Below, in pieces: positions 34,801 to 44,066 of a stretch of 64,000 nucleotides of DNA. The stretch is from Branchiostoma floridae (Eukaryota; Chordata; Leptocardii; Amphioxiformes; Branchiostomatidae): NCBI RefSeq assembly GCF_000003815.2, contig NC_049990.1:8160758-8224757 (forward strand), read 5' to 3'. Position 1 is the first letter of the stretch. Each line of letters opens with the position of its first letter. Under the pieces are notes generated by a model that saw only the letters and a program-made list of their open reading frames with translations, was not told the DNA's origin and searched no databases. A program made the position numbers and the translations under genes.

Positions 34801-35202
34801 CTTGGTATTGACGTAAATCGGGTTCACCCAGTATATTTTTCTTACAAAGTAGAATGCTGAGACTGTTAGATTAAAAGTGACTCATTTCTGTGTTTCTATC
34901 ATCAACAGGATTTCTTGGCGCGGTTCGAGGTAAGTGACGTCACTTTGTCAGTAATCTCATGACGTAATAGATATGACGTAACTGAGTCCTTTTGGTCATC
35001 AGACGTTGAGCAAAGTGGAATTAACTTCAACTGCAGTCGTAACTCTGCATCATCTATAGATTTTGTATCGCTTCTGGTCATTTGGAACAACCAATTTGTA
35101 CTTTTTTCCCAGGCGCTGCCAAAGATCGCAGCATACATGAAATCTGACCGCTTCATGAGTCGTCCTATCAACAACAAGATGGCCAAATTTGGCGCCGAAT
35201 GA
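25829..35202 (+). CDS. GSTM: Mu-class glutathione S-transferase with four alternative first exons
   Basis: Common exons: 31590-31665, 32513-32577, 32821-32902, 33311-33411, 33834-33929, 34362-34451, 34909-34929 (7 codons) and 35113-35202 with TGA. All phases agree and encode 206 aa; with a first exon the enzyme is 217-220 aa, the normal mu-class size. It conjugates glutathione to electrophiles in the cytosol as a dimer. Recognised features: [30 protein letters not shown], the G-site motif [25 protein letters not shown], the WFAGDKVTFVDF N-capping/hydrophobic-staple region, and the [17 protein letters not shown] tail. The catalytic Tyr is not in the common part: it lies in each first exon. An AATAAA is at 35297-35302. 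The next gene is convergent. Confidence 0.93.
27453..27538 (+). promoter_or_regulatory. Conserved upstream cassette of GST first exon b
   Basis: CTGTGTACGCTGCACTTGGA, ACATCCCAAAGTGTGACCG, CGGACCCGTTTGACC and TGACCTTT lie just before the ATG. The same ordered words precede exons c and d. TGACC(T) is a nuclear-receptor half-site; whether it is used is inference. Confidence 0.5.
27539..27574 (+). CDS. GSTM: GST alternative first exon b
   Basis: [12 protein letters not shown], 12 codons, donor GTGAGT, phase 0. Catalytic Tyr at residue 7. The Ile of the NIRG motif is Thr. The next 24 bases are an in-frame near-copy of the exon end with a second donor-like GTGAAT, so a longer form with VSNWNTRG added is possible. 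Confidence 0.85.
28229..28389 (+). promoter_or_regulatory. Conserved upstream cassette of GST first exon c
   Basis: Shares with cassettes b and d the words CTCTATTCTTG, CACCCCTGTGTACGCTG, GAACATCCCAA, GGTGACCG, CGGACCC and TTTGACC, and with d also GGACAGTCCAC and GAAGCCT...CTTGTCA just before the start codon. TTTGACCTTAG (28306-28316) is a nuclear-receptor half-site-like motif. Confidence 0.5.
28390..28425 (+). CDS. GSTM: GST alternative first exon c
   Basis: [12 protein letters not shown], 12 codons, donor GTGAGT, phase 0. The catalytic Tyr is kept at residue 7, but the neighbouring Trp, which contacts glutathione in mu-class enzymes, is Tyr. This predicts altered substrate or glutathione binding for this isoform. 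Confidence 0.85.
29271..29466 (+). promoter_or_regulatory. Conserved upstream cassette of GST first exon d
   Basis: Contains CTCTATTCTTG, ACACCCCCGTGCACGATG, TTGGAACATCCCAAAG, AAGTGTGACCGCTG, CTTGACC, GGACAGTCCAC and GAAACGAAGCC...CTTGTCAC, in the same order as in cassettes b and c. Confidence 0.5.
29467..29508 (+). CDS. GSTM: GST alternative first exon d
   Basis: [14 protein letters not shown], 14 codons, donor GTGAGT, phase 0. Two or three residues longer than the others at the N-terminus; catalytic Tyr at residue 9, Trp and NIRG conserved. It is the first exon nearest to common exon 2, still about 2.1 kb upstream. Confidence 0.85.
30508..31145 (+). repeat. 640-bp T-rich low-complexity tract
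   Basis: Almost unbroken poly-T interrupted by single G, C or A, on the plus strand, in the GST intron between the last first exon and common exon 2. ORFs through it (Phe-rich) are artefacts. Every alternative transcript must cross it. Confidence 0.95.
34000..34240 (+). repeat. Retrotransposon 3'-end-like repeat with ATG tail
   Basis: GGTCACAGACGGTTGCCGAAACATCGG followed shortly by ATGATGATGGTAATGATGATG. The words GACGGTCACCGAAAC recur at about 36030 and, reversed, near 45785. In the GST intron between 33929 and 34362. Confidence 0.45.
34909..34929 (+). CDS. GSTM: GST 21-bp micro-exon
   Basis: GATTTC...GAG between a TCATCAACAG acceptor and a GTAAGT donor encodes DFLARFE in phase 0. It matches the mu-class segment DF.SRFE that precedes the C-terminal helix. 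Without it the reading frame is kept, so skipping would give a 7-residue internal deletion. Confidence 0.82.
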
Positions 35203-35296
35203 GGACGTCCGAGTGATCGTCTCCTTTGTATCGTCTCAACCGGACATATTAAAGATTTGCACATCATCCCGATGACCATGTACTGTGAATGTCAGA

Positions 35297-35302
35297 AATA
35301 AA
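35297..35302 (+). terminator. Poly(A) signal of the GST gene
   Basis: AATAAA, 95 bp after the TGA at 35200-35202. An ATTAAA also lies at about 35248. The opposing receptor gene has its own AATAAA at 35487-35482 on the other strand, so the two 3' ends are separated by less than 200 bp. Confidence 0.65.
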
Positions 35303-35481
35303 TCTGCGTTGAAAAAATGGCGTTAAATCTGCTCATGTAATAACTGTTGTTGTGGCCATAACTTATACATTCAAGATTGTTACCTTAACCGATACAAAAA
35401 CAAACTTGTTTTGAGGAGAGGAGATCGGATATAATAAATTGCTTCCATAGCGACAAAGAAAAAACTACATACACAATTTTG

Positions 35482-35487
35482 TTTATT
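35482..35487 (-). terminator. Poly(A) signal of receptor gene 1
   Basis: AATAAA on the minus strand, about 160 bp after the TGA at 35649-35647. Convergent with the GST signal at 35297. Confidence 0.55.
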
Positions 35488-35646
35488 TGTTTTATCGCTG
35501 TGAGGCAGATAGCAAAGTTGTAGCAAGATAATTATGGTACTTCGTGGTATATGATTGAGACAACAAATATTTACATGTCAGGGGTCTTCACCTTTGACCT
35601 GCGCATGCGTATGTGGGATCCCTGAATAGGCCTATTAACTTGTCTT

Positions 35647-38600
35647 TCACATGACGTATTTACACCAGAACGCGATGTTGAAGACCAGGAAGAGTGTCGG
35701 GAAGAGGATTCTGGACACGACGTCCATTTTGCTCGCCAGATTGACGTGGATGCTGATGACGTCATCGGCGGCCATCTTGTCATGTCGCTCTTGTGCCACG
35801 CTCCACTCCGGAACATCATTGTGGTTTGGTTCTTTCATTGTTATCTGAAAAGAGTCAAGCCAAGTTGCATAACGTTGCAGCAGACAACTTTTCAGTGACC
35901 GTCTGTCACATTTCTCAGGGCAAAACTGACTTCGATAGTATCAATTCGTATGTGACAAACGTCTTACCACTGCACAGCGACACCTAGCTGCAGTACAAAG
36001 TAGAATCAGCCTTTATTGTCCTGAACAAGGCGACAGACGGTCACCGAAACTGGGATGCCTTGCTAAATAAAGGCCATGCAAATGCAGTAACGTTATAACC
36101 GTTATAATAAAAAAAAATCTCTGATATTTGTATTGGATGAAAATGTCTTTGTATTACAGTCAAACAAGTGGCTAGTTCAGGTAAGCGAGAAACATATTCT
36201 GAGGGACAACCAAACAGTGACCACAATGAGCGGGCCTATTACATTTAAAATGGTCATTAGTGAAGATACAGCGGGCACACAATCATCATCATCAGTTGAC
36301 CTATCGTCGGGGTTATACCAGCCTTTACAGGTGACATACCCTTTCGTTAGCTAATACAAGACGGGTGACTGATGTAAGTCACCATGCGATATGGGTACAA
36401 ACCGTAATTAGAAACCTTACCTACCTTGACAAGTTGCGGTACGGCTAGGGCGGCCTTGTTATCGTAGCGAAGTAGACGCCCCAGCGGCCCTGTGAACCTC
36501 GATCGTCGCCTGAAGACGTAGTGAACCAAGGCGAACTCCACCACGGTGGAGAACACGAACACCGCGCAGGTCAGCATGTAGATGTCGATGGCTCGTGTGT
36601 ACGACAGTCTAGGGAGAAATCATATGGGATATTGTACTTTTAGACACAACGTTACTACTTCACAGCCTCTTTGTTTCACCAACATACGATTCCATGAAAT
36701 GCAAATAGTAAATAACCCTTTGTGAGCGTTGTGCAATTTTCTCAATATCTGAAAACATCCAATTTTACAATCTTCTCGCAGCGCTCTAGTAGAGTGTTTG
36801 ACTCTGAAACTACATCATGCGATAAAACAAAGAGGCTTACAATCTATTTCATATAAAACCTACGTTCCATCAAATCAGATTATTCTTCATCGGAGATTCG
36901 TGCTTTTCCTTCCTTAATTTTGTAACGTTATCAATCGAAAACAAAGATTTATCCCAATGCCACCAACATCACCTGGGACTAAAATAAAAAGAGAAGGGAG
37001 AATGTAGAGTTACACAATGCTCTGATCAGTTAGAGTATAAACGAACCTTGTTACATAATCATACCCTTTATCAAACTTGACCTTTTGGCGAACTTGATGT
37101 CGACTTTACACACGATGTGTGTGAAACCCTAACAGCCTTATTCTACCAGCTACGAAAATACAGTTTGACTCTGCAGTTCACGGCAGTACCTCGGTGTGGC
37201 GCCGTTAGAGTAGCTGGAGAGAGTTATGGAAGCCAGCATGGTGGTGATGCCGAGCGCGACCCGGGCAGGCACGCTGTCCGGACTGATCCAGAACGACATC
37301 CAGGACAGGATCACCAGGAATATGCTGAAATTGATGATAGTAAGGATTGAATCAATGTCATAATTAGTGTCTCTTACAGACACATATACAGAGACACAGA
37401 CAGACACACGCGCGCGCGCACACACACAAAACATGCATTCATACACTCATTGACGTATTCCCGAATACAAATACAGACGTTCACACACTCAAATACATGT
37501 ATATATGCATAAAATCAAAACAATGTTATCTTTATTCCTACTTTGTCTAGTGCTTTGCACATCAAAAGTGATAGATGAAAACAATACTCTCTCTTCTAGA
37601 AAGAAAATTACCACGTGCAAGAATCGACATGTACAAATGCTCTAGATAACCATCTCCTACCATGGTAGAAACGCCTGTAGAATGTAGTGTTCGAAGCGAC
37701 GGGACAGGATAAAGGTGGCTTTGACACAAGAAAACGTGCCTGTAAAAGTAGAAGAAAGAAAGGTAATATTTGCAAGCAAATACAGAATGTTACCTTCACA
37801 TGTTGTAGTCTAACACTGGCAACTGTTTTGTTCATTCTTATTTGAACACATTTCTAAATGTAGTGACCCGAGCCCCTCTAGAACTGACATTGCTACATTG
37901 TGTAACCGAACACCACATGGTGCCTGCTACTTTACCGGTTACCATGGTGACAGCCGTCTGGTCCATGTCGTTAATTGACCTTATTTGTGCGGAGAAGAAG
38001 AAGAAGAAGAAACAAAGCAAAAACAATATGTTCCCTTCTGTGAAGGTAACATAAAAAACACAAGGATGCATCAACCCCTTCGAGGGATATCCTGCAGTTC
38101 CGGAACAAGCAGCTAGGGGTTCGAACATATGTCCCTTCCTTGCGTACACAAGACTATCTATAATTTAGTGACTATAACGTTACATCCTTCAGATCAAAAC
38201 GTAATATCAGCAAATCAGTAAAACAGTACTATAGTAAGCAGCTGGGGAGTCAAAAAGGTATTTGTCGAAAGAGAATCTATTCAGGTATGATCGAGCTATC
38301 GTGTTTACACACTCGCACACATGAACGCTGCCTAAAACATAACCTTCAGACGAAGGTTAAAGGTGTCCAATATGTCCATGAGGGCTTTCAAGGGTACAAG
38401 TAGATATGATCTGAATGCATTAGAATTTCCATGATAAACAATACTATTCCGGTGGTCCCGGTATAGCGATAAATCCGAACTTAAAAGCTGACTCAGGAAG
38501 TGGGACATGTCCTTGGTGCTGAAGGGATATCTAGAGGTCATGCTGCACTTATCGCTCATATTAAATATACCTTTCCATTTCTCCTTGCTCGTATATTCAT

Positions 38601-41600
38601 CAAAGCATGGCTTGATTTAACGTTATATAAAAATAGAGCTAAATGTATCCATGCTTTAGTTTCTTGGTACCGTTTTGTTCTTGTGCCCGTGGATGTACAT
38701 GTGTCTGATTTGTGTGCCTGTGGATGGATTCTTACGATATTCGGTGGATGAATAGGCGTTGAAAAAACAAAATTCAAGAAGTATGACATTGGGCATACTA
38801 GCGTTTTTCTACGGTATTGCAGCGGAAGTGTCGTTTTTGCTATCTGGGGTGTTCTGGACATGCTGTGGTAGTGGGAGTGATTTTCGAGTGGTAGACAGCT
38901 GTTGGGTCAGAGAGTAAGTGGTGTAGGTTCATTCCCCCTGGTAGCTTTTATGAGCTTTATTCAAAACTTAAAAAAGAATATCTCATTTATGAATAGTATC
39001 CCTTGTCAGGCTTTGTGTATCAGGGCAAACTTTGGGATAGTATAATGGTAAGACATTTGATGATTGAACATCTTTGAATAAAATTAACAATACTTTTCTT
39101 AACTTTATTACCTTTGCCAGAATGGCTAAGGTTATGTTTTAGGCTTGTGAGTCTGTGTGTCTGTGTGTGTGTGTGTGTGTGTTAACAGCATAACTCGAGA
39201 AGCCTTTGATGGATCCCAATGATATTTGGTAGGTGGGTAGAGGTCGGGAAAACGAAGGTCAAGTTCGATAATGGGCCCCCTAGCGGCTTGCTAAGGTACT
39301 GCAGCAGAACCTCAATTTTTTATATCTCGTGTTCTGGACATGCTGTGGTCATGATTTTTGACTGGTAGATAGCCCTTGGGGCAGAGAGTAAGTGCTGTGA
39401 GTTTGGACCCCCTAGCGGCTTGTTTGGAACTGCAGGCGCCGGTTTCCTTTCAAACTTTGGACGAGAGTAACTCTACAACGTGTTGACGGATCGTCATTAT
39501 TTTTGGTATGTAGATAGAATGAGTGATGACTTACATAATGATATATTAATTATGCAAATCAACAGCTGATTTGCATAATTAATGAGGAAAATTTATAAAT
39601 CCACTGCATTCCATGATAGGACTTTCAAACTTGTTACATATGTAGCTGGGAAGGAGAGAAAAGTCGATGGATATCAATTATGCAAATGATGGCCTCATTT
39701 GCATAATTAATGAGAAAATATGAACATGTTGACAGATCATCATGTCTTTTGGTATGTTTTTCCATTTGCTTTTGGTCAAAAGTACTACCCCACTACACGA
39801 TCAAAACACGTCACGCTAGACTAGAACTCTTAAAAGACTTACCAGTGAGGTATTTGACGTCACATTGAAAAGACTTCCAATCTCCCAGATCGTACTCAGG
39901 TAACCGGATGTTGCTGTTGATCTCCAGAGGTTCCGGTTCCGCCCATTCCAGGGAAAGATCGTCGGTGGTGTACCCGTCTGACAGGATATTAGAAAACATA
40001 ACTTGTTAAATGTTACCTTCCGACCGTCCGTCTGATGCCATTGTCTTACACAATTTCATATCCATAATTATCATTGTTTGTTTGTTTGTTTGTTTGTTGA
40101 ACCTTTGTTTATTCATAAAAGCTCAAATTGGCCAGCAGGCCGCTTTTCATTGAGGTCATGAGAGAAGAGGTTAGGGTCAGAAAAAATAGGTACAGGTTAC
40201 ACCATTTAAAGTCCTACTAATTCTACACACATATCTCATACATACATGGTACAAAATACATAATACTAGTTAGTGACAGCTGCTGCATGATTAGAGTCCG
40301 TTCGAATTCGTTTTTGGTCGTTTCTGTTACTTTAAGAGTTTCTTGATTAAGAGTTAGGGCTGTATGTCTGGCGGTAGACTGTTCCATCTGATGTTAGGTC
40401 CCCGGTTGGCTATGAGATAACTGATTTCATTACACTCGTGATGATACTCACAGCTCTCCATCTGGATTCCACAACGCTGGGTATCAAACGGGAACGTTTG
40501 AAAGTTCATCGGACAGGACAGTAGAAATGACAACCTGTGGAAAGAAAACGCAGAAAGATTGAGAAATCTACGGTGTACATTACATAACATTACTTTTTTG
40601 TTTATCTGTGATTTCACGGAGGTGCTGTAATAGATTTGTGTGTTCGTTTGTTTGTATTGGTGTGCGTCTGCAGTTATTTGAATATTACAGAGTGGAAGTT
40701 GAAGTGGTGTGATAGGATACCTGGACATTTAGAAGTAAATTTTGGCTCGGGTCCAATGGTGTTCTAGTGGAGAGCAAGAGTGACTGTTGGCTACACCCAC
40801 AATTGTCAGATCGTTAGGTGGGGCTCTAACTCCTTAGAGCTTGTCTTGACGATGTTCAATCAATTGTATCAGGCTTGGACAAGGGCAAAAACCTTTGAAG
40901 AGAATTAGACAAACAAAATGTTGCTGATTTTGCTCAGCGCCCCTGCCCTTACTTCCGTGTAAATAAGATATCCCCGCTCGGGTAGATCCGGATGAGCGTG
41001 GTGTGTTCCTTCCCCTCCGGATAGGCGGCGCCCTTGCCGTTCTCAAAGAAGACGTCCGGAACCCAGAGATCCGCCAGGGCCGACTCGTCCAGGGTGACGA
41101 ACGGTTGCGTCACTTCCGGTTCGAAATTCCCATAGCGCAGGCGCGGGTCGTTCCATCTTTGCCGGAGGAAGAAGATGAGTTTGTAATCCTGGATTGAAAC
41201 GTCACAAATGGGGAAACAGTGTTACTGGTCTACTTAAATTTAAACAACATACACACAACTCAAGTTCAATTAGCTTGGGGGAGCTTTCGAGACGAACTCT
41301 GTATCTTTGTCAACCCACGTCACCTGGTACATGCACGTGGTCATCATGATGCGGGATGAACAAGAATATAGTTTTGGCCACACCACATAAATGCTATGAT
41401 GATTAGTATTATAAGAGTGGTAGCCTAGTATCACTTCATGATCAGCTACACTCAAGGCTATCACATTGATGAAGTCACTTCTACAACTGTCCAAATTGTC
41501 ACTTCTGCAAGAATACTCAAGGCTGCTTCACGACATATCATCCCATTTTCGGTATTTTCTTGTGGACCGAAATGAAACGAACATTATTTCTATCTCTATC

Positions 41601-42105
41601 TGGCGTCATGTATTAACTTGCATTTGTTGTATCAGGCCGCATATCAGTAGAATATAGGTTTGAAACAAATTGGACAGAATGAGGTCAGTTCAAAGTCATT
41701 CTAAAAGGAGAAACTCTTGGTTGAACATGCGTGCGAATAAAGCTCTTGGTATAATCAAAGGGAAGGCCATTACAGGTAGCTGTAATAGAAAGGCAATCAC
41801 ATCTTCATAATCAATAGTCCTGTCACATTAGTCCAAGGAGATCAATAGTACTTGACCTTGAAAGTCGTCCCAATCATTTTGCTCAGAGGTTTACAAAGAA
41901 GGAAAGAAAAGCCGATACATGTCCTTGGTACTGACAGGGCACCTAAGAGTCATGTAGTGGTTATCTCTCGATACCGAATATCCATAACTAGCTATAGCTA
42001 ACTCATTCTGTCTCTTTTCGTGTGTTCATTCTTCCATACCGCATAGAAACAGAAAGCCGTACATGTGCCACACAATTTTATGTTGTTCTCAATAAAGGCT
42101 TACAG

Positions 42106-42158
<53 letters not shown>

Positions 42159-43350
42159 AGATAAACAATACCGCCATTTTTCATGGAGGTGGTGATACTA
42201 ACTGTGACTTACCATTTCTGAGTCAGATATGGAACTCAGACCATTCACGTACATCTGAACTATGACTCTTACGTTGGAGCCTGCAATACATACAATATGG
42301 AACTTTGTTACGTTTTACTCGTACGAGGTACATCGACCGTTTTACATGTATACCTGCCGATTTGGCAAGAGCTAATGACCATTCTACATGGGCTACTGGT
42401 ATCTACATGTGAAATAATCCCTAAATTTTTCATACTATCTTATGCTACCGGAACCTTTGAGATTAGCAATGTTAAGAGGTGGCGATGAACAAGTTCTGAC
42501 GGCCTGTACTCATCAGGGGAACACCTGTCAGGCTTTTCATAATTTTTTTTCAGTCCGTGGAAAGAAACTGTTGCTTTTGAAGGAATTTACAGATAAATGT
42601 TACTCTTCAAGGGCTTTGGAACTCCAGTATAACAAAATACATGCTGATTAAAACTGTCAACATGACATCCCAACATTGAAATTATACATTTTCAGGTTAC
42701 ACACATTCAGATCAAAGTGTTGTATTTACCTCGGAAGTTTGGGCGGAATCTCTTGTCATATTTCGTCAGGAGGTCATACAAAGCGAATGTTCCCGTCTTG
42801 TTCTGTATAGGCCTGGATGTCCATGACAATCATCGTTTTAATGTGACGTTAGAAAGATATTAAAGTTATATATGAATATATATGAACGTTATTTCTTATA
42901 AAGGCTGCTAGTAGCAGTGCTAAAATATAGATTACGTTTAGAAGGCATGGAAACGTAAACGATAGAGCGCGGTATTCTTACTGAACTGCCATAATCTAAT
43001 TTATACGAAATTGTACGTATTACGAAATATCTATATCCCACACCACACATCCTTACTACTTCAGAAAGATTGGTATTTACCTGTTTTCCATCGCTGATGT
43101 GACGTTGTGATGATCTGTAATGTTGTTAAAAGACAACCATAAGAAATACTACTAGTAATTTGACCACGTCGCTTCAAGATTAAATATCACTCTACACAGA
43201 AGCTTGCTTTCTGTTAGGTGGGGGGGATTTGTGCGGGCATACAGAATTATGATATTACAAACATGATATTGAGTTCAACGCAAAGCGACTATTGTTATAC
43301 AGCTATTAGTGCCCATGCTTTTTGTTACAATTACACACACACACAGACAA

Positions 43351-43394
<44 letters not shown>

Positions 43395-43742
43395 GCGCAC
43401 GCACACGTACACACACGTACGCATACACACACGCACTAATGTACACGTATCAATTTCTTATTTATATCATCTTTTTTAATTCTATTCTAACAGTTTCAAT
43501 TTTAGTCATTTTAACTCTGAAGCCATATTGGTTATATTCATAAAACACTATGATCAAAATTGACGATCTATCGTAGCCTTCCTCTGCTGATGCTGATTGT
43601 ATATTTGTGTTTACGAGCTTACCTTCTGACGCCAAGTTTAGTGCCTACATAAAGATAATAAGGCTTCAAAGTCACGTAAGTTACCTTGTAAATCTGCCGC
43701 AGCTGCCTGTGATAAGAGGGTAAGGCACAAGACGAACAGCAT
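35647..43742 (-). CDS. Cys-loop ligand-gated anion channel, glycine receptor/GluCl-like (receptor 1)
   Basis: Eleven exons on the complement: 43742-43685, 43114-43081, 42812-42730, 42280-42213, 41188-40953, 40534-40452, 39977-39843, 37739-37661, 37324-37190, 36608-36425, 35844-35647. They sum to 1293 bp (430 aa) with consistent phases. Exon 1 gives a signal peptide (MLFVLCLTLLSQAAAA). The extracellular domain has RWNDPRL, the Cys-loop CPMNFQTFPFDTQRC and a second Cys pair, C-DVKYLTGTFS-C, the loop C disulfide of glycine receptors and GluCl/HisCl channels that GABA-A subunits lack. The M1-M2 exon has WISPDSVPARVALGITT; the PAR motif before M2 marks anion selectivity. The M3-M4 loop is short (about 70 aa); M4 is ILFPTLFLVFNIAFW. 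It is a plasma-membrane pentamer subunit; the agonist is unknown. A paralogue with the same exon structure lies upstream. Confidence 0.9.
36000..36065 (+). repeat. Short retroelement-like fragment
   Basis: GCGACAGACGGTCACCGAAA, shared in part with 34160 and in reverse with 45785. In the last intron of receptor 1. Confidence 0.35.
38480..38560. repeat. Dispersed repeat fragment shared with 41910-41985
   Basis: ACATGTCCTTGGTRCTGA, then a GGGATATC/GGGCACCT, AGAGTCAT/AGAGGTCAT and TATC(G/T)CTC series in the same order in both places, same orientation, in introns of receptor 1. Confidence 0.4.
39110..39780 (+). repeat. Dispersed repeat with (GT)n and mirrored AT-rich motifs
   Basis: A (TG)n run (39155-39182) is followed by TAACTCGAGAAGCC, GGATCC.AATGATATTTGGTA, CCCCCTAGCGGCTTG (twice) and AATTATGCAAAT/ATTTGCATAATTAATGAG palindromes (twice). 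Related text (ATTGTAACGATATTGGTATG) occurs at 32960-33130. In the receptor 1 intron between 39843 and 37739. Confidence 0.55.
40708..40875 (+). repeat. SINE-like repeat, copy 2
   Basis: Carries GATAGGATACCTGGACATT, GGTCCAATGGTGTTCTAGTG, GAGCTTGTC and TGTATCAGGCTTGG, the same word order as 18151-18320. In a receptor 1 intron. Confidence 0.5.
42108..42155 (+). repeat. (GA)n microsatellite
   Basis: About 48 bp of perfect GA repeat in a receptor 1 intron, 58 bp from the exon at 42213-42280. Confidence 0.95.
43332..43435 (+). repeat. (CA)n microsatellite
   Basis: Imperfect CA/ACGC repeat of about 100 bp in receptor 1 intron 1. The Thr-His ORFs through it are artefacts. Confidence 0.95.
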
Positions 43743-43810
43743 TTTCTTCAACAGTCGGCACGCAAGTCTTCAGCTCTCTCTGGATAGGAAAGCGCACGTC
43801 GGTTTGAAAA

Positions 43811-44066
43811 GGTGGTATCTCACTGAACTTTGGGCACAGGTGCGGCACTGCGGAGTTCCTTCACTGCGGCACTGTTGTGTTATTTTCGACGATTCTTTAA
43901 AATAATATAGATAACTGTCATTGCGTAATACGTAAAAGCATGGCTTCGAAGACAACAAAATACACAAAACGAAAGAAAATTCGTTTATTTATCTCTGAAA
44001 TTCGTAGAGTAATCTTTCGAACCCCGCAGTGTCGCACCGGTGCCCCAAGTGCAGTGAGATACCACC
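43811..44066. repeat. GGTGGTATCTCACTG MITE, full-length copy 1
   Basis: Perfect 15-bp ends GGTGGTATCTCACTG...CAGTGAGATACCACC, continuing inward to GTGCGGCACTGCGG/CCGCAGTGTCGCACC. 256 bp. It begins 69 bp upstream of the receptor 1 start codon, so it lies in the promoter or 5' UTR. The ORF on the plus strand is non-coding MITE sequence. Confidence 0.9.

Noticed and set aside
43218-43543. Thr/His-rich ORFs
   Set aside because: Produced by the (CA)n microsatellite in receptor 1 intron 1.
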